This document shows, in pieces, positions 41,227 through 52,440 of a stretch of DNA of 64,000 nt. Below the pieces are notes generated by a model that was given only the letters and a program-made list of their open reading frames with translations, was not told where the DNA came from and did not search any database. Source of the stretch: Stachybotrys elegans (taxonomy: Eukaryota > Ascomycota > Sordariomycetes > Hypocreales > Stachybotryaceae). Both the position numbers and the translations under genes were made by a program. The DNA is taken from the NCBI GenBank assembly GCA_020746835.1, contig JAGPNK010000019.1, positions 372,001 through 436,000 on the forward strand, given 5' to 3'. Position 1 is the first letter of the stretch. Each line of letters opens with the position of its first letter.

Positions 41227-44200
41227 TTACTCGGCGCTTTGGGGCCGAAATCCCACCCATGGCAATCGGCTCCTCAGGGCAAGAGAGCTGGTCACGACAG
41301 AAATACTGCTAAGCGCCATGGCTAGACTAGCCCACACGGGATCCAGGCGCACATGATTGCCGCCGCTCATGACAGGATACAAACAGCCCGCGGCCAAAGG
41401 AATCGCCGCACAGTTGTATACGACCGCCCAGCCAAAGTTAAACTTGATGCGCCGGAACACGGCTCTGGAAAGGTCCAACAGATTGAGGACCCCGTGTAGA
41501 TCCGAGTTTAGCAGCACAAAGTCGGCACTGCTGATGGCTACGTCGGCGCCAGAGCCGATAGCGATCCCAACATCGGCGATCGCGAGCGCCGGGGCGTCAT
41601 TGATGCCGTCGCCGACCATGGCGACCTTGGCCCGGCGTGTCGCCGATTCCAGCTCGGCACCGGAGCGCGCTTTCAGGGACGACTGGAGGTAGGCAATTTT
41701 CTCTGCCTTCTGTGTAGGAAGCACCCCGGCGATGACGTTGTTGGGCGCGATACCCACCCGTGCGGCCACAGCATCGGCCGTAGTCCGGTTGTCGCCGGAC
41801 AAGAGCCAGACGGCGATTCCACGAGATTGCAACGCGCGGATGATTGCTGGCGATTCCGGGCGGATGGGATCAGAGATGGAGAATGCGGCTGCAAGAGTAG
41901 CAGTGCATGCCGAAGGGGTGACGACAATGGTCGCGACTAGAGCGATGGATTTGGCTTCCGTCTTCCACTTCTGCAGCAGGGTGGTTGCGGAAGGCGGTAT
42001 GTACACAGCAAGGTCCTCCATCAGGGTTTCGTTGCCCACTGCAATGTCGAACGGTGTGTCAGAAACACACGTTGCTCTCATTCCGCTGCCTGGAATCTCG
42101 ACCACGTTGTCGACGCTGGCAGTTGCAGATGTTCGGGAAGCGCAAAATGAGACGGCGGCCTTTGCAATTGGGTGGCTACTGTTTATTTCGACTGCTTTCA
42201 GTGCCGCTAGTAGCCTGTCATGTTCGGTCACACCGTCGTCAGAGCGGACGTTGTTGAGGAAGATCTCAGAATCGGTGACGGTAGGCTCCCCGCCCAAAGT
42301 GAGTGTGCCCGTCTTGTCGAAAACAATGCATTCCACCCCACTGGCCTTCTCAAAGGCCTCGCCTCCTCCCTTTGCTAGGATGCCGCACTTGGCGGCCAGT
42401 CCTCCTCCGACAAAGATGGCAGTGGGGGCTGCGAGGGCCAAACCACACGGGCAAGCGACAACAAAGACAGCAATGGCGAATTGCAACGACCAGGCGACCC
42501 AACCTCCAGATCTGGCATCCATCCAGTCAGGTGGTAGCCTACCACTGAGTCCAAGAGACATCCAGACAGCCCAGGTAACAATAGCAAGGAGAGTAATGAC
42601 TGGAACGAAATGTGAGACCATTGTGTCGGCGATCTGCTCCATCGGAGCGCGCTTGGTCTGACCCTCCCGAACGGCATCGACAATCTGGTCCAGCATGGAC
42701 TTTCCCGCGACACTGTTAATCTGTACAACGACTGGCCCAGCCTTGTTAATCGTTCCCGAGAAGACTTGGTCACCTACCTTCTTCTTCAGAGGCTGCGACT
42801 CGCCGGTAAGGCTAGACTCGTCAAAGGTGCTCTGCCCTTGTACGATGGTGCCGTCGGCCGGTGGGGATGCACCGTGCGCCACGCGTACGGTATCGCCCCA
42901 ATCGAGAAGATCCGCCTCAATAACGGATTCGCTTCCGTGCTGAAGGTCGACGAGGATTGCAGTTGATTGGCGCAGTCTGGCAAGCATCTCCACAGCGTCA
43001 CCAACACGGGCTTTGCTAAACGACTCAATCAGCCTCCCGACAAGGACGAAGAATGTCAAGAACACGACCGAGTCAAAATAGAAACTCGTATTATCGCTGT
43101 CAAGGGTCGGATGAACGGCAGCTGTGATCATCTGAGCAACGGAGGAGATGTAGGCAATAGTAGTGCCCAGTGACATGAGAGTATTCATGCTGCCAAAGCG
43201 GTAGAATCGCTGAATAATAGGCGTTCCGCTTCCATGTCGCCATAAGGCCATGATCTCCTTGATCGCACGGGTATGGAAGATGTCAGCTGCAAAAAAGTAG
43301 ACCGGAGTTGCCATGATAAACCCGGCGATCTGCATACGACTGATTCCCGAAGTCCATGGCGCTTCCAGGTATTGGTTTACACCATCTGGCACCAGACTCA
43401 TGAAGACCACGCCGATAACAAAGGTCGGGATACAAATAATTCCAGTCAAGATAACCCGGTAGAGGAGGTGCAGCTGGTACTGTCGCTGGATCTCTCTTGA
43501 TCGCTCTTCAAGGGTCGGTGCGTGATGGATGGAGGCACTGAGAGCCGGATCAGTTGCCTCAATGGCAGCTAGGATTTGCCGTACCGTAAAAGCCGGACCC
43601 TCTGGAACATAGCACAACTTGATGATATGGGGCGCTTCCCAATCAACTTTGAGCTGCCGTCCAAAACCTGCAAGGCTTCTTGCAACGCGATCGGGGCAGC
43701 GTTCGCAGTAGACCCCGTCAAGAGCAATGTGTATTGTTCTCTCACGAGGTTGACTTTGGACATCCAGATCCACAATGTTATCGACGGTCGCGCCGTACCC
43801 GAGATCCTCAATAACTTGAACCACATGGCAGATTCTGTTCTCATCACGGAACTCGACCGTCGCGCTGTTCGAGACAAGGCTGACAACGACGTGGGACACC
43901 CAGTCTTGTTTGCGCAGCTCGTCAGTGATGGCGTTAACACAGACGGCGCAAGTCATGCCTTCAACGGCGAGTGTTGCCCGCTTTCTCCCACGATCCTCGC
44001 TCTCCTTCACAAGGGCGCTGGGCGCCTGCTTCCGGAGCTGATCTACCGAGCCAGAATATGCAGTATCGAGACTTGGCTTATAAACGCCATCCCATGCGGG
44101 TCCAAGCGTACGGCACTTTTCGCAGTTCCGAAGATGAAGTTTGATCTGGTGCTCTTGCGCTTTTGGCGGTCGAGATGCAGCACGGGGAGAAGCGATCCAG

Positions 44201-44508
44201 TCGGACCAGCAGCTGGTTGTTCGGGCGTGTCCGTTGTCGGAGATACAGTCCAGAACGTCGCTGGCAACACAACTCACGTCGAATCCATACTCCTCCAGGG
44301 CCACCTCCATCTCCTGAATTCTCAAGACAGGATCATGCTCCACTGTTACCACGGACGTCACAACGTTTGGTGAGATCCAGCCAATGTGAGACAAACCCCG
44401 CAGAGCTTCCGTGATCGCAGGGACACAGGTAGGGCAATGAAAATTGGAGAGGAGAAATGAAGTGGTAACGGCAGCCCGCTGTCGTACATATGATGTATCA
44501 GCTGCCAT
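41227..44508 (-). CDS. Copper-exporting P1B-type ATPase
   Basis: A single exon of 1093 codons; the ATG at 44508 is the first in frame. Three N-terminal metal-binding sites are visible: HCPTC (residues 24-28), GMTCAVC (184-190) and CERC (268-271), plus a Cys-rich insert (NCEKC). The transport core has a membrane region from about residue 350, the actuator TGES (568-571), the CPC metal-binding helix (686-688), the phosphorylated Asp in DKTGT (731-735), the SHP motif of P1B pumps (NSSHPIAKA) and the GDGINDAP hinge. The last helix carries MALSS, a P1B-1 feature. It pumps Cu(I) out of the cytosol using ATP. The long N-terminus with degenerate sites matches fungal CrpA-like copper-resistance pumps rather than Ccc2. 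Induction by copper is expected from the family, not seen here. Confidence 0.95.
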   Translation of the reverse strand: MAADTSYVRQRAAVTTSFLLSNFHCPTCVPAITEALRGLSHIGWISPNVVTSVVTVEHDPVLRIQEMEVALEEYGFDVSCVASDVLDCISDNGHARTTSCWSDWIASPRAASRPPKAQEHQIKLHLRNCEKCRTLGPAWDGVYKPSLDTAYSGSVDQLRKQAPSALVKESEDRGRKRATLAVEGMTCAVCVNAITDELRKQDWVSHVVVSLVSNSATVEFRDENRICHVVQVIEDLGYGATVDNIVDLDVQSQPRERTIHIALDGVYCERCPDRVARSLAGFGRQLKVDWEAPHIIKLCYVPEGPAFTVRQILAAIEATDPALSASIHHAPTLEERSREIQRQYQLHLLYRVILTGIICIPTFVIGVVFMSLVPDGVNQYLEAPWTSGISRMQIAGFIMATPVYFFAADIFHTRAIKEIMALWRHGSGTPIIQRFYRFGSMNTLMSLGTTIAYISSVAQMITAAVHPTLDSDNTSFYFDSVVFLTFFVLVGRLIESFSKARVGDAVEMLARLRQSTAILVDLQHGSESVIEADLLDWGDTVRVAHGASPPADGTIVQGQSTFDESSLTGESQPLKKKVGDQVFSGTINKAGPVVVQINSVAGKSMLDQIVDAVREGQTKRAPMEQIADTMVSHFVPVITLLAIVTWAVWMSLGLSGRLPPDWMDARSGGWVAWSLQFAIAVFVVACPCGLALAAPTAIFVGGGLAAKCGILAKGGGEAFEKASGVECIVFDKTGTLTLGGEPTVTDSEIFLNNVRSDDGVTEHDRLLAALKAVEINSSHPIAKAAVSFCASRTSATASVDNVVEIPGSGMRATCVSDTPFDIAVGNETLMEDLAVYIPPSATTLLQKWKTEAKSIALVATIVVTPSACTATLAAAFSISDPIRPESPAIIRALQSRGIAVWLLSGDNRTTADAVAARVGIAPNNVIAGVLPTQKAEKIAYLQSSLKARSGAELESATRRAKVAMVGDGINDAPALAIADVGIAIGSGADVAISSADFVLLNSDLHGVLNLLDLSRAVFRRIKFNFGWAVVYNCAAIPLAAGCLYPVMSGGNHVRLDPVWASLAMALSSISVVTSSLALRSRLPWVGFRPQSAE

Positions 44509-45030
44509 TGAAGCAAGATTGACCTGCTCTCGTGGTGACAGAATCTAGTGATCAGAGTGTCAGGCCCTTTAAATGTAAAGAAGGCACCTGTTGAGAGTGC
44601 GTGACAAGCGACTGATGCCTCAGGCATCATGCCGTGGCTACTATCGCGCTAGGCGGCGCCGTCCTATCGGAGACTGGGATCCAACATCCCAGTCAACTAC
44701 CAGGGCCAGTAGATTTCTCTCGTGATAATAAACTCGAGACTGACCACACTTTGAAGCTCGCCCCATAGGATCTTCACATCATCTGGCGTACTGATATCCA
44801 ATAAAGAGTTCTACGCTGCTCATCTGGCAAGCGTTTCAATAGCATCATCGAAAGCATAGACAGGAACATCAGGAACTCAATCACCCTATTCGCATATCAA
44901 ATATGCCAGCAGGTGTTCGGCTTGGAATTGTACTGTTTTAATGGAGTGCCTAAAACAACATTTCAAAAACTAGTCGCTCTCAGTCTGCCACGGGTTTAAT
45001 GCCATACACTTGCAAAGAGCCTAGGAAGTG
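44509..45030. other. Promoter region of the copper ATPase
   Basis: No gene seen. No copper-regulator site was confidently identified by eye. Confidence 0.4.
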
Positions 45031-45480
45031 CTAATTGGTTAGCCCTACTAGAATAAACGTCTCAATGAACTCACCCGCCCATTTTTTAAAGTCCGTAATT
45101 CCCTGCCGAGTAGCCAACGTCTTGGCTTCACTGGCCATGGAACTCGTCTGTTGCTGGCAGGCACACGTTAATGAGTTAGTTCCACAGCATGACTCCTTTC
45201 CCTCCGGCTTCCAGCAACTCCTTTTCGCCTCTACACCGCAGTAAGACGATGCCTTCACTTCGATCGTATCTGTCCAACACAATGCCTCAGCCTCAGCGGC
45301 GGTAAAGTACACATTCAAATCATTCTTGCTCCCCACAATGAGAACATCCAAAGACTATTAGTCTCCATCATAAGGGGGGCGGTTTTGTTTACCCTGAACG
45401 CCTGCATTCTTGAGGAATGTTCCATACTCACAGGCCTGACTGGCTCCCGCAATGCATCATAATCCTCTAGTGTTCAACGC
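45031..45480 (-). CDS. Cys-rich protein, 5' end unresolved
   Basis: A 108-codon exon (45354-45031) starts after a GT-AG intron (donor GTGAGT at 45431) that joins it in phase to an upstream piece ending REPVRP. No ATG is found, so the first exon is missing or lies further upstream. The exon has nine Cys in about 45 residues: LCWTDTIEVKASSYCG, RSCWKPEGKESCC and CACQQQ, followed by a helical tail (GITDFKKWAGEFIETF). Cys-rich proteins next to copper pumps are often metal-binding. Shared direction and position, 0.5 kb upstream of the ATPase gene, suggest but do not prove a role in copper handling. Other possibilities are the C-terminus of a methyltransferase or an unrelated relic. Confidence 0.4.
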
Positions 45481-46503
45481 TCCGGTGCGCGTGGATCTAG
45501 TCCCCAACGCATTCTAAAATGTCATAATATATCTCAACAGGAAGTAGACGCATTGTCCCTGTTTTCAATGCATCTTGACATTTTGGTGCCAGCCTTCATT
45601 AAAACCTTGGGCTGCAGTCATGAGCCTTAGCCTTCAACACGAAATACTCAACATACCACTAAATCTAGTTTGTACCAATCTCGCATGTTCGGCCTTTACC
45701 AGAGCACTAACACCATACCAATTCTACTCAAAGACTCAGGTAGCTATAAACAAACTTGGAAAGCAATAGATCCCACTTATCTACTACCATTTTCCAAAGG
45801 TCGAAGAGATCTGTTCAACGATACAGGGCAGACAGTGTTCTACTCGAGTAGGGGATGATCCTATTGGGACCTTTATCCTTGCAATGCCAGCTGGGGTTGT
45901 GTCTAAAGAGGCCAAGACATGATGCGTGAAGAAGAACACAGCATGCTGACAGGCTTTATCCTTACATGAGCCTAATCACATTGGCCCTGCATCCAAAATC
46001 TCCATGAGGCCGTCGTGGCCTACCCTGGACCCTTGGGTATCGCGGGCTATCTCGCATCGATTGAGCACTTTCCCGAGATGGCATTGAGCTGACTAACACC
46101 TGGGGGTCGCTTCTGCATCGGGCATTCTCCGCCATGTGCAATAATATGGGCCATGAAATTCTCTACGAGTGATTTCTCATACGGCAATCTTTGGAGCAAC
46201 TCTCGATGTGCCTGGCGTCATGCTGTCAGCCTGCTCCTGAGGCGCAAGACACGCCTCTATTCTGGGCTGTATGGCCTGGCAACTTTGCAGCCGCAAACAT
46301 GATACCGAAAGAAATCCACCAAAGACCAACAACAACGTCTCTTTTCTCGCCATTGCCGCAAAGCCTCTTCCCGTTTTGGCGGCGCCTATGGTTGACATAC
46401 CTAAACCCTTCCGAGAGACAATGGGTACGTGCGGATAGCCTCAAATGGCTCAAAGAGAATAGAATGGCATATTGCTATGACAAAGACAACCGGTCATGCT
46501 TGA
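45481..46503. other. Gene-free sequence
   Basis: Anonymous flank. The open stretches on the plus strand at 45575 and 46191 show no features. Confidence 0.45.
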
Positions 46504-47391
46504 TTAATGTTTGAGGGCGCAAAAGTCCGCCATTGGAGTAGACGAGCTGCGAGATCGAACAAGGTTTGAATATCTGCTCAATCTCAGAATCTGAAGGAGG
46601 ATTGTTATGGTAACAACAGAAGTCACCAGCCAATCGCCGAACTGAATGGCCTGAATCAATACAAAGGGCTTGAACATGGAAAGGTAATTCAGCAGTAGGG
46701 TCTGCGAAACAGGCACACTTCTGCTTTGGTGGAGTTTTATCCAAGGGGCATATCGAAGAGCCTCTGTCTCTAAAAGAGACCATCCAAGTGAAGTAAAGGT
46801 GAATACTAAAGTTGAGAATCAGTCAATGCCGGAAGGACATGGAAACGAGGTAATTTGGTCTTACTTGCTGTAGGAGCAAACCGCCAAAAAATGCCAACCC
46901 GATGCGGCTGCCATTATCCCATAATTCTGGGCAGAAAGGACATAAAGCGCCAACATGCCAGAGAATACAAAGACCATGAAAATGATGAATATGCTCAGCC
47001 ATGCCACACCGAGGTATCGTGGATGCCAGCTTTCAGATGGATAGTGCGAACCCAAGCGTGTTGAAGTCTCATCTGCTGATACATGATCTGACGCTACAGA
47101 GGATATTGGTCTTTCGTCTTCACGAGCGTGAGTAGAATCCCGATGTAGACGTTGTCCTACGTCTTTGGCCAGTGGTGTATGATCATCCCCATTAGTAATT
47201 GCTAGATGTTCATCTTCATCAATAGTCGCGGTTACGCCCTCATCATTTGACGCTGTATGAGGACCGGCAACATTATTCTGTAACGCCACATTATCGTCTC
47301 CATCAATTATCTCCTCAAGATGGGAATCAAGTGTAGAAAGTTCGTGGATTGATCCCTCGTAGGGCGGGTAAATCTTTGAAGTCGTCATCAT
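46504..47391 (-). pseudogene. DUF3433-like membrane protein, truncated
   Basis: From the ATG at 47391 about 175 codons run to 46861. An acidic, polar N-terminus (IIDGDDNVALQNN) ends in the family-type entry SWHPRYLGVAWLSIF and one helix (IFIIFMVFVFSGMLALYVL). A GTAAGA donor follows. Downstream a second piece (about 46752-46504) carries SLLETEALRYAPWIKLH, TLLLNYLSMFKPFVL and another helix, both typical of DUF3433 proteins. The two pieces do not join in phase with any acceptor I can find, and the normal large C-terminal part is missing. It is probably a broken copy. Function of the family: large fungal membrane proteins of unknown role. Confidence 0.5.
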
Positions 47392-48600
47392 ACTGAAAGA
47401 AGCCCTGGGAATGGACTGGTTCGGCTTATGCAAAGAAAATGATGAATTCGTCAAGCTCTATAAAGTTTAATATCTACTGGTTAACACTGCCCCAATCTCA
47501 CCCTTTCTATAAATAGAGGTGTATACCCTGCCACCCCTAAATGTAACCCAAACGCGGCTATGAGTCATAGAAAATATAGTAGTATACCTGCATAGGAGCA
47601 GGCATCTAGATAGCTCATTTGCACTTTCATGCGGTAGACGGCTCCGTTGGGCATGGTATCATCCTTCATTTCCCCATTTGAATCTCTATCCACTACAAAG
47701 CTTAGAGATGACGTCGACGTGGTTGTCAACTGCCCAATAAATCGCCTAATATAAAGTGTTAGGAGAGTCACAAGGCCATAAACAAGCATAAAACAGGTTT
47801 GATGCTGCCCCACCTGTGCGACGCTCGCGGCGCTGATGCAAACGCCCTCCGCGACCCTACCACAAGGGATCCAGTGCACAAATGAGATTTGCTGCGCGTC
47901 CGATGAGACCTACCAGGTTGAACGTGAGCTGCTCTCCACAAACGACTTTCTTCCTCGATGCGAGACCACAGGCCGTGCCTGTCTGCACTGAGCTTTTGCT
48001 TTCTGTTGCGCAGCAATGGCGCCTCTTGCCGGCTGTGGATTTTTGCAGCACCGGCCATCTTTTGCTCCCATTCAGTCCGGTTCCACCCCACTTGATAGAG
48101 ATTGAGAAGCAAGCGACACGGGGGAAAGCACAAATGCGCTTGATGTCACTTTCGTCTATTTTGTCGACTTCCCTACGCAAATTTGGACAATTTGGGCCAG
48201 TCGAGGCGATGGATACTGGGTTCTAGCCAGGAGTCAGCTTTCACTCGGGTCGCGGGAGTGACCACGTCCGAAGGACAGACTGGGAGGCGGCTTACATCTG
48301 CGTCAGGTCCAGAGTCATGTACCGTGGTTTTTCACCAGGATTGGTTATGATGAGACTCTTCTCTTCTTTTCCTCGCTGCGAATCGCAATTTTATGTTTGA
48401 TTCTGCTGAGCGCTCTTCGGACCTGCTGGCTTGTGCATCTTTCCTAAGGTCGTCAGCAAAATATACTCATGGATTTGAGAACATGCTTACACGAACAACA
48501 TGGATGGGCAGCTTCTCAAGCTATTTGTTCCGTAAATATAAAGACAGCCGACAGTTGAACTAGACGAAAACAAGAATATATAGGTTAAGGCCTTATCCAG
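47392..48600. other. No supported gene
   Basis: Several overlapping open stretches between 47565 and 48230 on both strands, none with recognisable structure. Confidence 0.4.
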
Positions 48601-48652
48601 TTGATGTGGGATTCCCTGTTCGTGCGCCCTAATGGGTTACAAACCAGCAACT
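48601..48652 (+). repeat. Repeat R1, partial copy
   Basis: GTGGGATTCCCTGTTCG and GCCCTAATGGGTTACAAACC match the 5' end of R1. It lies between a short duplication of TTATCCAGTTGAT(G/A)TGG, and next to the 3' end of the subtilisin-like relic. Confidence 0.75.
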
Positions 48653-48801
48653 TATCCAGTTGATATGGACTTGCATTCTTTAAGTTGTCGATACCCTGCT
48701 GGCTAATGGTCAATGACTGACTGCTTGCCGCTGGAGTCAAGATGCAGCCCTCGAATCTCGCTACCCTGCCACTTCTTGCGTTCGCCTGTGTTGTTTTGCT
48801 T

Positions 48802-50250
48802 CTACGAGTGACACAATATTGCAAAACTCAGATCGAGCACTCTCCAGTCCAATCTTTCAACGCCGTATATCCTGAGCCACTCAAGATCATCATGCGGGTT
48901 GATCAACCTGTCAGGCACGGCAAGCTCAATAATCTTGGCGACACATTTATCATCCTTCAGCCAGAGAAGGACTTTAAGACCTCTTTGTAGGTTCCCCCAG
49001 GTACATCTCTTGCCTGCCGGCTTGGCGTCGAAGTGAGGAAGGCCACATACTTTTCGAAGCAAGCAATCTCCTGTCTGCGTTTCTTCTCTTGAAGAATATT
49101 GAACCAATGAAATCGGAAGACTGTAGTGTCAGAGCTGAAGAACGAAATTAAAGCAAATATCATTGACTGGATATCTTTAGTCTGACACAGGTAGGAAAGA
49201 TTAAATACTTGGGCAACATCCACAAGGCTTTATTTAATGGAGTTAGTAACAAGATGAATCCGCTGCAAGGAAGATATCGACGTACCTTGTGATTTGTGAA
49301 AGCATCGGACAACTTGTCAATCTATAGACTATGAATCATCCTGTCAAGAAAATCACGAATTTCGTCCCCGATGTCAGAACTCTGAGCGACGTGGATACGG
49401 CGTTATTCTTCGTCGTTTACGTTCGCGGTTGTACGGTATGTCCCCCACGTCTGCCCTCCCAAGGACACCATCAACAGGAATATTCACACGCTCTCCTAGA
49501 GCCGTACTCTCCGCAAACAGCTTGACAAAATCCAAGTGTTTGTAAAGAACGGCAGTAGCAAGGAGATATTTTGGTCGTGTCGTCAATAATATTAGGTCTT
49601 TCCAAACAGACGTCAGGTTCTCCTTGATGATTTCCTTGATGATCCCATAATCAATGACATCCTTGGTGGCCTTGGCAACAAGAGCTGTCACGGCCAATTC
49701 TGGATCGCTCATTTGAAGGGCTCAAGGCCACTCACGCGCTCTTCATGTGATCTTTGGAAAGACACACCATGATCAAGAAGTCATATAACGGCAGTGCCGA
49801 ATTTCATCTTGAGCGCCATGCGAAAGACTCGTCGGGCGCTCCTTATCGTGTGAGGTTGCAATTCCGCCACCGTGAACAGTACTTTCAAGGTCTTGAGCCT
49901 TGCCTCCCCAAAGATTTGGAGCCCCAGGGCCATGGCACAAATTAATTTGTCTCGATCGCCACCTTCAACACATCTAGAAGGTCGAGGGAATCCAATCTGA
50001 GTCGACATCTTTCTAGCCAAGTATATCCTATCTAGAATGATCTGGATGAGGGTAGCCGTTGCTGGTGGGCATCATGTTGTCTTTCGTATGAACATTGCTG
50101 TCTGAGCCAGCAGTCTCTATTGTCCATGTTGTCTTGGTGCATGAAGGCTAGTCAATTTTCAACAATCTTTCGCAACGGATCTTGACGGTGTCCTCTTCCC
50201 TCTATAATTTGACAAAGCTCTGGAGGGTCAACCGGAGGCGGTGGTCCATG
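48802..50250 (-). pseudogene. Fungal subtilisin-like (S8, helical-repeat) protein pseudogene, catalytic part missing
   Basis: Minus-strand pieces in order: PPPVDPPELCQIIEGRG near 50220; LGLQIFGEARLKTLKVLF at 49780-50020; MSDPELAVTALVAKATKD and PKYLLATAVLYKHLDFVKLF at 49374-49712; IGDEIRDFLDRMIHS after a frame change near 49370; and KRCTWGNLQRGLKVLLWLKD ... VAKIIELAVPDRLINPHDD ... LDWRVLDLSFAIL at 48802-49010. This is the order of the helical N-terminal half of large fungal intracellular proteins whose C-terminus is a subtilisin domain. Frame changes, stops and the lack of the DxG/HGT/Ser catalytic half show a relic, cut at its 3' end beside repeat R1. The family is found near NLR and HET genes and is thought to act in self/non-self responses. 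Confidence 0.55.
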
Positions 50251-50350
50251 TAATAAACATTCGATTGCGGCTTGTACGGGGCGGGCAATTTATGGCAGTT
50301 CAATAGTCAAGTTTAAGAATTTGTAAGGCCGAGTTGTTCTTTGGCCCTGC

Positions 50351-50421
50351 GGGTAGCAAGGCCACTATTGTTCGCATATACTATTGTTCTTTTTCCACAC
50401 TGCACGCACCTACTCCATCAT
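50351..50421 (+). repeat. Dispersed repeat R2, second copy
   Basis: GGTAGCAAGGCCACTATTG through CACTGCACGCACC and CCATCATA; same orientation as the copy at 30096-30167. The minus strand beyond it (50381-50638) is open and helical (DERVKELEWTLFMTDAFC), which may be part of the mobile or repeated unit. Confidence 0.85.
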
Positions 50422-51222
50422 ATGACGCCGAGAGCCTTATCGATACTGTCTGGCTCGGAGGGATGCTCCTTGTACTCGAGCGACGACCACTTGCCTCTTG
50501 GTCAAGACAACTGGAAGTACACATTTGGACGGCACATCTGCGGCCGAGACCTCGGCAGAAGGCGTCGGTCATGAACAAAGTCCACTCCAGCTCTTTTACG
50601 CGCTCGTCCAGGCTGGCATGCGATCCTCTCGCGACCATCCTTGAGGGCCGTCATAGCTCAAGGACGATGCGAGAAGCTGTAGGCCTCAACACCGAAGATG
50701 GTGGCATGGCAGCCTTTTGTCTTGCAGTCTCAGCGTCTCTGTGGCAACTGAGGGCAACGCGTCAGCCGTTGTGTCCTGTAGTCTAAGTGTCTCTGTAGCA
50801 GCTGAGGAGGGTCCATCGGCCGCCTCCACAGAACTGTCGACAAGGGGAGCAAGGAACTGCCGCCTCTCCACTCGCTCGAGCATCATCTGTATCCTTTTTC
50901 AGGCAGTCGGCTGATGTTGCCTTGCTCCCTGACGTGCTGGCTTGAAATTGCCCGTGTTCAGCATGTTTATCCACTCTCGGTTGTAGCGTTCGCCGTCTGG
51001 CCCATCTCTGAGGTTGTCAGTATAGGGCACGCATTGAAAAGGGGAAACAGGTCGGCCCAAGTCACGTGGCCGGCCTAGACCCCTATTTCAATGCATGCCA
51101 CACAGCTAGCTAGCTAGAAGGGCAGCTTAGAGAATACACACACAGTAACCCCTATGCTCAACCACACACCTAGGAGAGCCAACCGACAGAGGTATTTAGA
51201 TTATCCAGATCGACCAAACCTA
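50422..51222. other. Gene-free; imperfect tandem duplication
   Basis: Two imperfect copies of about 50 bp (GTCTTGCAGTCTCAGCGTCTC and its relative GTCCTGTAGTCTAAGTGTCTC) lie at about 50718-50815. On the minus strand they encode a repeated ATETLRLQD peptide. No gene can be placed with confidence. Confidence 0.4.
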
Positions 51223-51420
51223 TCAGTTGCTTGCCCTCGCCAAAGCACTGACGCTTGCTACAGGGGCTCTCGGACACAATCCACTATATTTTATCGCCGC
51301 CTGACTAGCCGATGAGTCGCAAGTACCTCTCACAGTCTGACCGCCTTGGTTGGTGTATGTAGTAATTCTGAATGAGGCATTGTAGTTACCAGGTGTTAGT
51401 CTGATGAAGAATTCGGCCAT
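51223..51420 (-). CDS. Small hypothetical protein
   Basis: A 65-codon frame with a real ATG at 51420-51418. The N-terminus (FFIRLTPGNYNASFRITTYT) is a beta-strand-like piece; two Cys follow. No signal peptide. It may be the intact 3' remainder of a larger gene; not recognised. Confidence 0.25.
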   Translation of the reverse strand: MAEFFIRLTPGNYNASFRITTYTNQGGQTVRGTCDSSASQAAIKYSGLCPRAPVASVSALARASN

Positions 51421-52295
51421 GTAGAACTGAACGGATGCCTCGATTCAATGCCTAGTTCTGCTGGACTTGCCACAGAACTCCGTTTGGCAGTCCTGGCTCA
51501 CCAGGGTTCTTCTCTCCCGCTGAACTTGGGCATGACCGGCCAATCTCCATATCTGTTTCATCTCAGGAAGACGTTGCAGACTTTCCACTTTGCCGTACCT
51601 TTTGCTCAATCCCACCTCTGCGCCCATACCATCACAGTGTTCTGCTCCTTGTGAACTGTTACTTTATTGTAGGCCTGGGGTGGTCACGAGTTGGGTATTC
51701 TCATTATTCTTGAGTCTAGATTTTGAGCGTAACTTGTTTGGCCCGGAAAAGATCCTTAGACTAAAGCTGAGGCTCCAAAGGTTGATGAGGATCAGTCGCC
51801 TATCAGTGACAGAATGTCAAGACGAACCTGCCAAACGCCGAGGAAATGTTGACAGCAGATCTAACGACACCTACGAGTCTAACCGCCGCGATGGTCGACC
51901 AGGCCGGTATCATAACTCAAACCGGAGTATGACCCGCTTCTCTGGGCGACTGCTTACAACTCCTTGCCGTGAAGATCGGGGACTTGTTGCCGATTTCGAG
52001 TCAAAGTCATGAAGTGGCTAGACATTAAGAAATACAGATCCCTCAACCTTCGGAATCGTCAGGCCATGTGGAGAAGAGACAGAAACCGCCAATTCAAGAG
52101 ACGGGCTCTGAATCAGATGAGGCCCAGACCTTGAGAAAGATATTTCGAGACGCACTACAGTCTTAACCACATGCCTGCTTGGCCTGACAGTCTCGTATAT
52201 TCTCTTCAGGTAGTGTTGTCTTCATTTCCAATGTTTGTGATGCTGATAATTGTGTAAGATCAATTGCGACAGGTGGCTGGAAAACTTTGACATCC
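51421..52295. other. No supported gene
   Basis: A basic, Arg-rich open stretch at 51590-52012 plus has no family match. No other structure seen. Confidence 0.4.
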
Positions 52296-52440
52296 GCCGC
52301 AGCCCCAAGTATCAAGCTTTTCTCGATGAATTTTCTAACCGATTGTCATCTATTGACCTGATATTGTTTTTATCGTCAGGTGGGCCTCGTCGAAGTCGCT
52401 GGCGTGTGTCCCATTGGGGTACATGAACAGGAAATCCCAC
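52296..52440 (-). repeat. Repeat R1, nearly full copy, inside a longer open frame
   Basis: Minus strand: GTGGGATTTCCTGTTCATG then CCAATGGGACACACGCC and a GCGACTTCGACGAGGC block, ending GCTTGATACTTGGGGCTGCG. It continues the frame of a 106-codon open stretch (52670-52350) that reads QTVDFWLIDQTCNVGW then MWDFLFMYPNG, so here the repeat is attached to extra coding-type sequence. Confidence 0.8.

Noticed and set aside
41732..42661. 309-codon plus-strand frame opposite the copper ATPase
   Set aside because: It is antisense to the strongly supported pump, with low-complexity composition.
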